DNA of 64,000 nt, taken from NCBI GenBank assembly GCA_037447215.1, contig JBBIHB010000009.1, positions 40,103 through 104,102 of the forward strand, in the 5' to 3' direction. The first letter of the stretch is position 1, and the number at the start of each line of letters is the position of its first letter. Below the pieces are notes generated by a model. It saw only the letters and a list, made by a program, of their open reading frames with translations, had not been told where the DNA came from and ran no database searches. This DNA comes from UBA1413 sp037447215. Its GTDB lineage: Bacteria; Bacteroidota; Bacteroidia; Bacteroidales; Prolixibacteraceae. Position numbers and translations under genes: made by a program. Below, piece by piece: positions 17,264 to 26,809 of this stretch.

Positions 17264-19069
17264 CTATTTTTCCGCATTCATGATGGTTTTTATTTCCTGC
17301 TGTGAGAGTGCCTTATTGAATATTCTAAGTTCATCCATGAGGCTTTCATCCGATTTGTGGTTCCATTCGGTAAAGCGTGGTACCCCCGACATGATGGTCA
17401 GGATATCGCAGCCGGTCCAGTTAATCCCGGCGAAATCGCCTTGTTTGACCACCTCTCCATTGATATATACCACACCCTCGGTCCCCGAAATGGCAAATGC
17501 ATAATGTACCCAATTACCCGTTGTGGGATCCACATCGGCTGCAGCGCCGCCATCGAACCAGGTATCGCCGGTGCCAAAGCCTGCGTTAAGCTTAAACCTC
17601 TGTTTCCCGCCGGCATTTTCACGGAAGAAACGGAACCCGCTCTTACGGTTGTTCATTGCTTCCGGCTTATCGGGGTCGGGTGGGCCCATTACCAATATCC
17701 CGGCACGGTCAGGAGTTGCATTTACCTTCATCCAGAAAACAGCGCTGAAATTGGAACTTTGTAAGGCTGTGGCAGGGAATGTTAAGTATGAATTGGGAGC
17801 TCCTTTGTAAGCTTTTCCCACCTTACCGGAAGCATAACCAGGGTTGCCGGTAACAACAGCGCTGGTGTTGGTTACCAGGTCTTTATTGTGGTCTTCGAAC
17901 GGCATATAAAAAACCTCACCGTTATATTTTGGCTGATAGGGTGGTACAACTCCCGTGTCGTAGGTTATTATTGCATGGATTTCGGATTGGTTCAGTGCTT
18001 TGTTAAATAATCGCAGTTCATCCATAAAACTGCGGTCCGACTTGTGATCCCAGCCCGTGAAACGTGGAGCTCCCGACATAATGGAAAGGATATCGCACCC
18101 TTGCCAGTTCACACCTGCAAAATTGCCCTGTCTTACCACTTTTCCGTTAATGTAAACCACACACTGTGCAGGTGCAATGGTGAAGGCGAAATGCACCCAT
18201 TCATTTTTGGTGTGGTCTACGTCGGCTGCTGCGCCCCCATCGAACCACGAGTCTGCTGTTCCGTTACCCACATTCAGTTTAAACCGTTGCTTTCCTCCAG
18301 CATTTTCGCGGAAAAACCGGAAACCGTTTTTACGGTTGTTCATAGCTGTGGGAGCAGCCGGATCAGTTGGGCCCATCACCAGGATACCAGCACGGTCGGG
18401 AACGGCATTCACCTTTAACCAGAACGATGCGCTGAATTCATTTCCTTGCAGTCCTTGTGTCGGAAAAGTCAGGTATGAATCGGTGGCTCCCGCATAACTA
18501 TTGCTTCCGGTTTTCACCCCGGTTCCTGCAAAGCCCGGATTTCCCATTTTTGTTGCTTCTTTCAGGCTGATGAGTTCCATATAGTCGCCATCGAAAGGCA
18601 TATAAAAAATCTCCCCTGCAAACACGGGTGTGTAAGGCGATACCTTTTCAAACGCAACCTCTTTGGTGGTTGTTTTCCCCTCAAGGTCGGTGGCCACAAC
18701 TTTGAACACATGCGGGCCATTGGTAAGGTTGGGGAAAGTTTTTTTAATCAATGCCCTTCGGTAATCCCTGAAATCGGTACCTTCACCAAACTGATTATAT
18801 TTTGCAAACTCAGTTCCGTCCATTTGCAGCGAGATATTGCCCAGTTCAATGTCGTCGGTTACCTCTATATCAACGGTTATTGGCACAACTGCTTCGGGTA
18901 CTCTGATCTGGGTTCCCGGGTTTGGGTACTTGAAAGTAATTGCCGGAGCCGAAGCATCGGGGCCCGGATCAACTTTGCTGATCGGGTCTATTCCTTCATT
19001 ACACGAGACAACAGTTAAAGAAAGAATCAGGCTCACCATTAAAGTTTTAAACCATTTCATAATGTTCAT
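17264..19069 (-). CDS. surface lipoprotein with two tandem LamG domains
   Basis: About 601 residues; I choose the ATG at 19069 (MNIMKWF...) because the upstream TTG touches the SusD stop codon. Lipobox VVSC with Cys23. An Ig-like domain follows (about 40-145, TVDIEVTDDIELGNISLQMDG), then two concanavalin/LamG-like domains of about 218 residues each that are close copies of one another, both with DRAGILVMGP, GFRFFRENAGG, WFDGGAAADVD and MDELR.FNKAL. It occupies the SusE/SGBP position after SusD and is probably a surface glycan-binding protein for the same substrate. A LamG pair could bind two stretches of one glucan chain. Confidence 0.85.
   Translation of the reverse strand: MNIMKWFKTLMVSLILSLTVVSCNEGIDPISKVDPGPDASAPAITFKYPNPGTQIRVPEAVVPITVDIEVTDDIELGNISLQMDGTEFAKYNQFGEGTDFRDYRRALIKKTFPNLTNGPHVFKVVATDLEGKTTTKEVAFEKVSPYTPVFAGEIFYMPFDGDYMELISLKEATKMGNPGFAGTGVKTGSNSYAGATDSYLTFPTQGLQGNEFSASFWLKVNAVPDRAGILVMGPTDPAAPTAMNNRKNGFRFFRENAGGKQRFKLNVGNGTADSWFDGGAAADVDHTKNEWVHFAFTIAPAQCVVYINGKVVRQGNFAGVNWQGCDILSIMSGAPRFTGWDHKSDRSFMDELRLFNKALNQSEIHAIITYDTGVVPPYQPKYNGEVFYMPFEDHNKDLVTNTSAVVTGNPGYASGKVGKAYKGAPNSYLTFPATALQSSNFSAVFWMKVNATPDRAGILVMGPPDPDKPEAMNNRKSGFRFFRENAGGKQRFKLNAGFGTGDTWFDGGAAADVDPTTGNWVHYAFAISGTEGVVYINGEVVKQGDFAGINWTGCDILTIMSGVPRFTEWNHKSDESLMDELRIFNKALSQQEIKTIMNAEK
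17267..17920 (-). repeat. LamG repeat copy 2 (coding)
   Basis: Second of two tandem coding repeats in the LamG lipoprotein gene, from GEVFYMPF to the C-terminus. Long runs are the same as in copy 1 at protein level, with differences mainly in the first 40 residues. Confidence 0.75.
17967..18616 (-). repeat. LamG repeat copy 1 (coding)
   Basis: First of the two tandem coding repeats, from GEIFYMPF to about ITYD. A short linker of about 15 residues (VPPYQPKYN) separates it from copy 2. Boundaries are read from the protein and are good to a few codons. Confidence 0.75.
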
Positions 19070-19084
19070 TTTTAAAATTTCCAA

Positions 19085-20614
19085 TTAGTTTTTACCTTTT
19101 AAAGCGGGTATCTGGTCAACCTGAGCCTGAGGATAAGGCAGATAAATCAGGCTTGACGTGAAAGTACGCCCTTCGTAGCTCAGATCGGCATACCGCTCGA
19201 GGCGGACCATATCATAGAATCTGACACCCCACTCCATAGCGAGTTCAGCATATTTTTCATCCATTACCTGTGCGCTGGTAACATTGGTCAGAGGGGTTAA
19301 TCCTGCCCTTGCACGTACCAGGTTTACTGCTGCATCGGCATTCATGGCACTGCTGGTTGCCCCTCTTGTGAGGGCTTCGGCGTGCATCAGAAGGATTTCG
19401 GCGTACCTTATGGCGATATAATTTTTGTTAGTGCCATACCCAGTCCTTCCCGGTGTTAGTTCCTCCGAAGGGAGATAATGCTTGCCGCTTGAAAATAAAG
19501 CCCTCGGAAAGTCGTTGATTCGGTCGCCCGATCGGGTTGTGTTACTTACCCATTGAGGAAGAGTTGCATATTTTGCATCTTTCTGAATTTCGGCAATACC
19601 ACGGTTGGTAAATAAGACACTGGTTTCGAGCCTGACCGTTTCGTTACGGTCGAGCATAAACTTGATGTACTTCAGGGTTGGTTCAAAAAATCCCCATCCG
19701 CTACCTGACAGGGCTACTTTTGGTGTCCAGTTTTGTGGGCCGTAAAATGCAAACAGGTGGCTGATGTTATCACCTGTTCCCTGGCCGAAATCGGAATACT
19801 GCAGTTCGAGCAGGTTTTCGCTGGAGAGTTTTCCGTGAATCTTGAAAAGTTTGTAAAAATTTGGTTCGAGCGAAAATTTTTGAGAGGAAATAATCTGCGA
19901 TGTAGCCTCGGCCACGCCCTGGTAATTTTTCAATTCGAGATTGGCCAATGCTTTAACAGCCAAAGCCGTATAGCGGGTAACCCCTCCGCGGATATCGGTA
20001 CGCTGGTTGGGGCGCATGTCGGGAAGGTTTGGGATCGCCTCGTCCATCTGTGCAATAATATGCTGCATGACCTCGTTTTTTGTATAGAGTGTATTGTCAA
20101 CCGGACCTGAAAAAGCCGGGATAAATACGCTTCCCCATACCCGTGAAAGCTGGAACAGCATAAAAGCCCGCATAACTTTTGCTTCGGCAACATATTGGTC
20201 GGCAAGTGCTTTGCTGGGGGCAAACTCTTTATAAAGAAGTATCTGGTTGATGGCTGAATTAATCCCAACCACATCGGAATAAAGACCGAGCCAGGCCGAA
20301 TTGTACATCCAGTAATCCTTATTGTACCTGAATTTGTCGGTTTCGGCATAATCCTGCTGGTCGCCGAGGCCACCTGCATTTACATCATCTCCCCTAACTG
20401 CTATCAACGGTATATCTTCCCATCCGCGTGAATAAAAATCGGCATAAGCCCCAATCAGTGGCATAATCATGTTCTGCGATTCGGTGTAGTCTATATCCCG
20501 GGTGTAAATCAGGTTTTCCTGAGGTTCGTTCAGATAATCATGGCATGATGCTGTCAGCAACAGAATGGCTATCAAAAACAGAAACCCGTTGTTTTTTATT
20601 CTTAAAGTTGTCAT
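19085..20614 (-). CDS. SusD/RagB-family glycan-binding lipoprotein
   Basis: A 509-residue lipoprotein (LTASC, Cys24). It has the SusD features: an N-terminal CHDYLNEPQ segment, AEAKVMRAFMLFQLSRVWGSV, YTALAVKALANLELKNY TPR helix, and near the C-terminus NYIAIRYAEILLMHAEALTRG followed by AVNLVRARAGL and ELAMEWGVRFYDMVRLER, which is diagnostic. It starts 18 bases after the SusC stop and lies directly before the LamG lipoprotein. It should cap the SusC barrel and capture the target glucan. Length is normal for the family. Confidence 0.93.
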   Translation of the reverse strand: MTTLRIKNNGFLFLIAILLLTASCHDYLNEPQENLIYTRDIDYTESQNMIMPLIGAYADFYSRGWEDIPLIAVRGDDVNAGGLGDQQDYAETDKFRYNKDYWMYNSAWLGLYSDVVGINSAINQILLYKEFAPSKALADQYVAEAKVMRAFMLFQLSRVWGSVFIPAFSGPVDNTLYTKNEVMQHIIAQMDEAIPNLPDMRPNQRTDIRGGVTRYTALAVKALANLELKNYQGVAEATSQIISSQKFSLEPNFYKLFKIHGKLSSENLLELQYSDFGQGTGDNISHLFAFYGPQNWTPKVALSGSGWGFFEPTLKYIKFMLDRNETVRLETSVLFTNRGIAEIQKDAKYATLPQWVSNTTRSGDRINDFPRALFSSGKHYLPSEELTPGRTGYGTNKNYIAIRYAEILLMHAEALTRGATSSAMNADAAVNLVRARAGLTPLTNVTSAQVMDEKYAELAMEWGVRFYDMVRLERYADLSYEGRTFTSSLIYLPYPQAQVDQIPALKGKN

Positions 20615-20632
20615 ATGATCGTGTTTTATGAT

Positions 20633-23600
20633 TTAAAATTTAATGTTTAATCCCATTGTATAAACTGCAGGAATCGGATAAGTCTGCCTGTCGATACCAT
20701 TGGCAACTTCAGGATTGAACCCATTGTATTTGAACAGGGTCAGAGGTCGTTCGGCGGTAAACGAAACCCTTGCTTCGGGCATAGGAACACCACTGATGTT
20801 TAAATTCTTAATGTTGTAGGCAAGCTGTACATTCTGAACCCTGAAAAACGAGCCATCTTCAACAAAGTAATTGCTCATTTTCTGGTTCCAGCCTTTTCGG
20901 AGCCCGGCTGATGAAGGATATTTGTCTGATGTTCCTTCGCCATGCCAGCGGTTTATGGCCAGGTCGGCGTCCATGTTGAGGTCGTTGGTCCAGATGATTT
21001 CCCCACGTTTGCGGTTCAGGATTTTGTTGCCCAACTGTCCAAATGTGGAGACCGAAAGCTCGAAATTTTTATAATTCATTCCAGCATTGAACCCGTAAGT
21101 AAAATTCGGAAAATATGAACCAAGTATTACCCGGTCGTCGTCATCAATTTTCTGATCGCCGTTCTGATTTTTGTATATGAAATCGCCCGGGACCAGGTTG
21201 TTTGCCTTAGCAATGGGGTCAGCGTCGATTTGCGCCTGGTTCTGATAAACACCCAGCACTTCGTAACCAAAGAAGGCCAACAGCGGGTTGCCCACAATGG
21301 TCCTCTGCCTGAACTCTGCTGATCCTCCATCAAGATAAGGTTGTCCGTAAAGATCTTTTACTTCATTCTTAAGCGTGGCCATATTTAAACCTAAGTTGTA
21401 TCCAAGTCCGTTGGCAAGTCTGTCGTTCCAGTCGAGGGCCAGTTCAAATCCCGAGTTGCGGAAAACACCCGCATTACGCATTACAGTTATCCTGGTAAAT
21501 GGAATGGAAACCCCGATTACGGCATTTTTGGTGTCCCTGATATAATAATCAGCATCAACCGATAACCTTGCCTTCATCATCCGTGTAGTAATACCAATGT
21601 TTGTTTCTTCGGTCATTTCCCATTTCAGCCACGAAAAGCTATCCTCAGTTTTATGGCCAGGGACTTTTTTATCGTCAATAGCTGAATAAACAATGCTGGT
21701 TGTCGATGCCCCGTCACTGGCAGGAAGTTTGTCGTTCCCTAACTGTCCCCAGCTTGCCCTGAGTTTCAAAAAGTCGAAAGTACGGTTATCCTTCATGAAT
21801 TTTTCTTCCGATATGACCCAGCCAAGTCCCACCGTAGGGAAATATCCCCATTTCTCCTGGTATTTTGAGCTTCCATCGGCCCTGAAAGTGGCATAAGCAA
21901 GGTAACGATCGAAATAGCTGTACGAAATCCTTCCGAGATATGAGAATCCATATTGCCGCATTCCTCCGTCGCCAACACTATCCGAAGGTTTTGTTGCTGC
22001 CTGGCTTATATACCAACTTTCTTCATTCTGATAAGGAAAATCAATACCCGAAGCCCACAATCCCTCGTATGCGTCGTCGCGGAACGATGTGCCGGCCATT
22101 ACAGTGTAACGGTGCCTGTCAATTGCATTGGTGAAGGTCAAAATATTATCCCAACTTTGTTCCGAATAAACCGATGTGGATTTATTAATGGCAGCCAGAG
22201 GGCGTCCCGAAAGATCATCAATTGTATAAGGTAAGCCCACATTACGATCGTTGAGTGTTGAAAAACTGTGGTTGTATGTACTTTTGAAATCGAGTTTTTT
22301 GGGTATTATGTCAATCTGTGCATAAACATTGGCGATTAATTTTCTGTTTTTCAGCCGATTGAAATTATACTCCATAGTTGGCATGGGATTCTGCGAGCCA
22401 CGATATCCGAGGTTTTTGGCCGATGCAAACCGGATTGGGGTAGCTGCGGTATTTTCGTCATCAAATACCGGAAGGATCGGTACGGCAAAATAGGCTTGTT
22501 CCCATGCGCTGTTCTGTGCGCCATATGTAAGTGCATTGCTGAAAATCATATTCCCACCCAGGGTAAGCCAATCGTTGGCTTTGAAATCAACTTTCGACCT
22601 GATATTAAAACGCTCATATTCGTTTTTCATATCCAGGATACCTTCCTGCCAGAAATAATTTACCCCAATGGAATATGTTGCAGTTTCGCTCCCCCCTGAA
22701 AACGAAAGGCCATGGTTCTGAATACTGGCCGGCCTGAGAATTTCTTTATACCAGTCGGTATTCACATCCGGAACGTTAGGGTTAATGCGGCTGCGTCCAT
22801 AACGCTGCATGGCATTCAGGATATAACTTGCATCGGCTGCTGATCCCGATTCGAGCGCCATATTGGTGTACTGTTCGGCATTTGCCATCTTCAGCACATT
22901 TTGTGCTACCTGATACCCGTAATAGCCTTCGTAGGCGATTTCAGGTTTTTGGTTGTATTTACCCGATTTTGTTTCGATCAGGATAACCCCATTGGCTGCC
23001 CTTACTCCATAAATGGCAGCTGCCGAAGCATCTTTCAATACCGAAATGGTGGCAATGTCAGATGGGTTGATGAAGTCGATGTTATTGAAGAACATCCCGT
23101 CAACTACATACAGCGGTGATTCGGCATTTCGGCCAGGATATGATCCAATTCCCCTTACACGCACGGTTGGTGAGGAGCCCGGAGCACCGCTGCTCACAAT
23201 CTGCAAACCAGCAACTTTACCCTGCAAAGCCTGCATTGCCTGACCCGTCGGGGTTTTCACCAGGTCCTCGTTTTTCACAGTGGTAATGGATGAGGTTAAG
23301 TCCTTTACCGTAATTGTACCATAACCGATTACAACTACTTCATCAAGGTCGAGTGTAGTTTCGTTCATCTGAACATTGATTGAGGAACGGCCCCCAACCA
23401 ATTGTTCTACCGTTTGAAAACCGACAAAACTGAACACTAGCGTTGCCTCCGACGGAACCTGTAACGAATAATTACCATCAAGATCGGTAATGGTCCCGTT
23501 CTGAGTGCCCTTTTCGAGAATGGTCACACCCGGTAGTCCCAGGTTTGTTTTATCCGTTACTTTACCTGTCACAGTTGTTCGTTGCTGCGCATTAATAATG

Positions 23601-23644
23601 GTAACCGACAAAATGAGAAAGAAGAGAAACAAAAGTTTTTTCAT
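20633..23644 (-). CDS. SusC/RagA-family TonB-dependent transporter
   Basis: A 1003-residue outer-membrane transporter without an STN domain. Signal peptide 1-19; carboxypeptidase-regulatory-like domain about 22-105 (VTGKVTDKTNLGLPGVTILE, NGTITDLDGNYSL); plug about 108-225 (LDEVVVIGYGT, SPLYVVDGMFFNNIDFINP, LKDASAAAIYGVRAANGVILIETK); barrel to the C-terminal ...MGLNIKF. Because it lacks STN, control by a FecR/sigma pair is not expected; the divergent membrane regulator at 23907-26723 is the likely controller. It is the first gene of the GH144 PUL and imports its oligosaccharides. Confidence 0.94.
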   Translation of the reverse strand: MKKLLFLFFLILSVTIINAQQRTTVTGKVTDKTNLGLPGVTILEKGTQNGTITDLDGNYSLQVPSEATLVFSFVGFQTVEQLVGGRSSINVQMNETTLDLDEVVVIGYGTITVKDLTSSITTVKNEDLVKTPTGQAMQALQGKVAGLQIVSSGAPGSSPTVRVRGIGSYPGRNAESPLYVVDGMFFNNIDFINPSDIATISVLKDASAAAIYGVRAANGVILIETKSGKYNQKPEIAYEGYYGYQVAQNVLKMANAEQYTNMALESGSAADASYILNAMQRYGRSRINPNVPDVNTDWYKEILRPASIQNHGLSFSGGSETATYSIGVNYFWQEGILDMKNEYERFNIRSKVDFKANDWLTLGGNMIFSNALTYGAQNSAWEQAYFAVPILPVFDDENTAATPIRFASAKNLGYRGSQNPMPTMEYNFNRLKNRKLIANVYAQIDIIPKKLDFKSTYNHSFSTLNDRNVGLPYTIDDLSGRPLAAINKSTSVYSEQSWDNILTFTNAIDRHRYTVMAGTSFRDDAYEGLWASGIDFPYQNEESWYISQAATKPSDSVGDGGMRQYGFSYLGRISYSYFDRYLAYATFRADGSSKYQEKWGYFPTVGLGWVISEEKFMKDNRTFDFLKLRASWGQLGNDKLPASDGASTTSIVYSAIDDKKVPGHKTEDSFSWLKWEMTEETNIGITTRMMKARLSVDADYYIRDTKNAVIGVSIPFTRITVMRNAGVFRNSGFELALDWNDRLANGLGYNLGLNMATLKNEVKDLYGQPYLDGGSAEFRQRTIVGNPLLAFFGYEVLGVYQNQAQIDADPIAKANNLVPGDFIYKNQNGDQKIDDDDRVILGSYFPNFTYGFNAGMNYKNFELSVSTFGQLGNKILNRKRGEIIWTNDLNMDADLAINRWHGEGTSDKYPSSAGLRKGWNQKMSNYFVEDGSFFRVQNVQLAYNIKNLNISGVPMPEARVSFTAERPLTLFKYNGFNPEVANGIDRQTYPIPAVYTMGLNIKF

Positions 23645-23906
23645 AGATCATATTTTTATCAGTTGTTTTCCCGAAATTACCGCCTATTCAGGATTTGGTG
23701 AAACTTTTTAATACACTTCTGCTTCACTTGTTTGAAAGTAACTATTTTCATACCTCACTATTACTACACCATTTCAATAAATATTTTATTAAGATATTTA
23801 AAATCAGTAAAATATGAATATTATTTTTATGAGAATATATTAAAAATGCGTTACAGGTTAGTTTATTTCTTTTTGATATATATCTTCGTATTAATTATTG
23901 TTAAAG
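23645..23906. promoter_or_regulatory. divergent regulatory region between susC and its regulator
   Basis: A 262-base, very AT-rich spacer between two divergent genes, which must hold the promoters of both. TATCTTCG at 23881-23888 is one base away from the TAnnTTTG -7 box and would place transcription start close upstream of the GTG start of the regulator. I see no consensus box for susC, as expected for an activator-dependent promoter. No convincing gene lies here. Confidence 0.5.
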
Positions 23907-26723
23907 GTGAAGATAGTTAAATTTATTGGCTGTTTTTTCATAATCCTTTTCTGTTTTGGCAAATTAAAAGGAAACCAAAGCTGGATGGTGAAAAACTTTT
24001 CCGGAACGGAATATAGGGCAGCCAATCAGAACTGGGCGGTTGATATGAACCCGGAAGGGTTTATTTATTTTGCCAACCACAAAGGATTACTCGAATTTGA
24101 TGGGGTTAACTGGCAACTATTGCCACTTCCGCACGAAACCATTTTGAGGGCTTTATTTGTTGATTCCGACAGTGTGATTTACACCGCTGGCTACAGAGAG
24201 CTTGGATATTGGAAAAAAGATGGCATGGGCCACCTGAAGTACTTTTCGCTTAACCGGTTGGCCGAACCATTCTTCTCAAAAAATGAGGAATTCTGGAATA
24301 TTGCACGATTAAACGAAAAAATATTTTTTCATTCGTTTGGAAAAATACTGGTTTATGATGAAAACTCGGTTTACCCTGTTGAACTTCCCGGGTTTGCCAA
24401 TACCATGAAAAGGATCAATGATAAAATAATCGTTGCCATCAGGGACAGGGGACTTTTTTATCTTGAGAACGACAAACCGGTACCACTGCTGATCGATAAC
24501 GTTTTCAGGAACACCATCATAAAATTTATACTGCCCTATGGGGAATCTGATATGCTTATAGGCACTTCATCCAATGGAGTTTTTATCTGGGACAGGCAAT
24601 CCTTGAAACTCTGGAACCCTGGCTGGAAAGATTATTTTGTGAGAAACGAGGTAAACCGCGCCCATATTGGCAAAAGTGGCCAGATCATTATAGGTACTAT
24701 AATCGACGGAATAGTTGTTTTCGATCAGGAAGGTAGTTTCATGGCAAAATATAATACAGGAAATGAGCTGCGCAACAACACTGTACTTGGGATTGAGAGT
24801 GATAATTTTGGGAATATCTGGGTTGCCCTCGACAATGGTATCGGGTTTGTTTCATCAGATACCAGTTATCCTGTTGAATTTTTGCAGGCTCCCGATGTTG
24901 GAAGTCTTTATGATATTGCCATTTTTGAAGGTAAGATATACCTTGGAACTAATCAGGGACTTTTTTCCAGGGACATCGCACGTCCTGACGAAAGTTTTCG
25001 TTTGGTGCACGAAACGCAGGGACAAGTATGGTTTTTAAAGCAGTTAAACGATTACCTGATTGTAGGATATAACGGAGGTACCTTATCAATTAAAAATTCG
25101 GTGGTGCGCCGAATCTCTGCACAGGCAGGGGGTTTTTGCCTCAAAGAAGATCCATTGGCGCCGGGCAGCCACATAATCTCGACTTACAACAACCTGGTGA
25201 AGATTAATTACAGAGAGAAAAGTGGATTCAATCAGGAAAGTTTAATCCCGGGGTTTTATGACCTGATCCGGTATATCGAATTTGATCACCGGGGAAATTT
25301 ATGGGCCAGCCACATGCATCGGGGTATTTATCAGTTACAGTTAAACCCGTCGCGCGACAGTGTCATACATACCCGTTATTTCGGTGAAGGATCACCCTTT
25401 GGAAAAGACCATTCCATCCATGTATTCAAAGTCGAGAACAGGATTGTTTTTACAACAGGCGACTCACTGTTTACTTACGATGATATTTCAGATTCAATTG
25501 TTCCATATACGTTTCTAAATGAAAATACAGGACAATTTGCTAAAGCTATCCGAATTGTGAAAGCGCCCGACCATTATTATTGGTTTATCACCAGGAAGGC
25601 CATAGGGTTGTTTTACATATACAACAATCAGGCAGGTTTAATCAATTTTATACCCCGGTCGCTTTTCAAAGGCAATGGAATGATTGACGAATTTGAAAAC
25701 CTATACCCAACCGGACCAACAAGTGCCATAATCAGCCTTGAGAATGGGTATGCAAAAGTTAATTTTGGGAAAATAGAAGCTTCGCCGATATCAAAGTTCA
25801 AACCGAACCTCCGCGAAGTAACCTTTTCGGGTCAAAGGGTACCCGTAACTCCGGGTGCTGCAATTAATAGTATTGTATCTATTAAGCCAAAGTTCCAGAA
25901 TGTCAGGCTTCGTTACTCATTCCCGCACTATACTCATCATACAGTCAGTTTCAAGGCATTTCTGAAGGGCATTGATGATGGTTGGTCCGATAGCCGTATT
26001 GATCCGGTTTTCAGTTTTGACCGGCTTCCTGTGGGAACTTATGAACTACTGGTAAAGGCAGTTGATGCATGGGATAACGAAAGCCTCGAAGAAAAAATTA
26101 CCTTGAAAATATTGCCTCCGTTTTTTCTTTCAACCTGGGCAAAAAGAGGGTATGTGTTATTTGTGCTGCTCTTGTTTTTTGGTGCACAGGCATGGAGTAT
26201 CAGCAAAACCAGAAAAAAAGAGCGGCGTAGGCTCGAAAAACGGGAACAGGAATTCATCAGGCTCCGGAATGAAAAACTCCGCAACGAGGTAGAACATAAA
26301 AGCAAAGAACTGGCCAACCTTACCATGGCTATCATCAAAAAAAACGAATTTCTGATGAACCTGAAAGAGATTTTCGCCCATCAGAAAGAACAACTTGGTT
26401 CGCGCTATCCGGATAAATATTTTAACCACATAACAGGAAAAATCGAAAATAATATTTCAAACACGGATGACTGGAACCTTTTTGAAACCAATTTTGAACG
26501 GGCACATGAGCAATTTCTTCAGAAACTCAAAGACAAGTATCCCGATTTAACCCCTAAGGATTTGCGTTTATGCGCATTCCTGAGGATGAACCTGGCATCG
26601 AAAGAGATAGCCCCGCTTATGGGAATCTCGGTCAGGGGTGTCGAAAACCACCGCTACCGGCTTCGCAAAAAGATGGGCCTTGAACACGACGATAACCTGA
26701 TTGAAATGATTTTGAAACTTTAG
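23907..26723 (+). CDS. membrane-spanning one-component regulator (propeller sensor, LuxR-like HTH)
   Basis: About 938 residues from a GTG start at 23907, which gives a compact signal sequence (KIVKFIGCFFIILFCFG); a TTG three codons earlier is the other option. Order: periplasmic two-component-regulator propeller repeats (about 30-640, e.g. NWAVDMNPEGFIYFANHKGLLEFDG, DNFGNIWVALDNGIGFV), a triple-tyrosine (Y_Y_Y) domain (about 655-735, VSFKAFLKGIDDGWS, LPVGTYELLVKAVD), one membrane helix (about 745-765), a charged coiled coil, and a C-terminal LuxR/GerE-like helix-turn-helix (LTPKDLRLCAFLRMNLASKEIAPLMGISVRGVENHRYRLRKKM region). No kinase or receiver is present, so signal passes within one chain, as in SusR-like activators. 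It is divergent from the GH144 PUL and probably activates it. Confidence 0.88.
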   Translation: MKIVKFIGCFFIILFCFGKLKGNQSWMVKNFSGTEYRAANQNWAVDMNPEGFIYFANHKGLLEFDGVNWQLLPLPHETILRALFVDSDSVIYTAGYRELGYWKKDGMGHLKYFSLNRLAEPFFSKNEEFWNIARLNEKIFFHSFGKILVYDENSVYPVELPGFANTMKRINDKIIVAIRDRGLFYLENDKPVPLLIDNVFRNTIIKFILPYGESDMLIGTSSNGVFIWDRQSLKLWNPGWKDYFVRNEVNRAHIGKSGQIIIGTIIDGIVVFDQEGSFMAKYNTGNELRNNTVLGIESDNFGNIWVALDNGIGFVSSDTSYPVEFLQAPDVGSLYDIAIFEGKIYLGTNQGLFSRDIARPDESFRLVHETQGQVWFLKQLNDYLIVGYNGGTLSIKNSVVRRISAQAGGFCLKEDPLAPGSHIISTYNNLVKINYREKSGFNQESLIPGFYDLIRYIEFDHRGNLWASHMHRGIYQLQLNPSRDSVIHTRYFGEGSPFGKDHSIHVFKVENRIVFTTGDSLFTYDDISDSIVPYTFLNENTGQFAKAIRIVKAPDHYYWFITRKAIGLFYIYNNQAGLINFIPRSLFKGNGMIDEFENLYPTGPTSAIISLENGYAKVNFGKIEASPISKFKPNLREVTFSGQRVPVTPGAAINSIVSIKPKFQNVRLRYSFPHYTHHTVSFKAFLKGIDDGWSDSRIDPVFSFDRLPVGTYELLVKAVDAWDNESLEEKITLKILPPFFLSTWAKRGYVLFVLLLFFGAQAWSISKTRKKERRRLEKREQEFIRLRNEKLRNEVEHKSKELANLTMAIIKKNEFLMNLKEIFAHQKEQLGSRYPDKYFNHITGKIENNISNTDDWNLFETNFERAHEQFLQKLKDKYPDLTPKDLRLCAFLRMNLASKEIAPLMGISVRGVENHRYRLRKKMGLEHDDNLIEMILKL

Positions 26724-26809
26724 CGTGAACAATCTTTTAACAATTATTGTATAACTTAGACGAGTCCATTGGGGTAAATAATCTGAGAGAAACGTAATAT
26801 CCTGAAAGT

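Noticed and set aside
23732..23920. 62-codon frame in front of the regulator
   Set aside because: Low-complexity, AT-driven translation that overlaps the regulator start; no promoter box or family match. The region is better explained as a divergent promoter.
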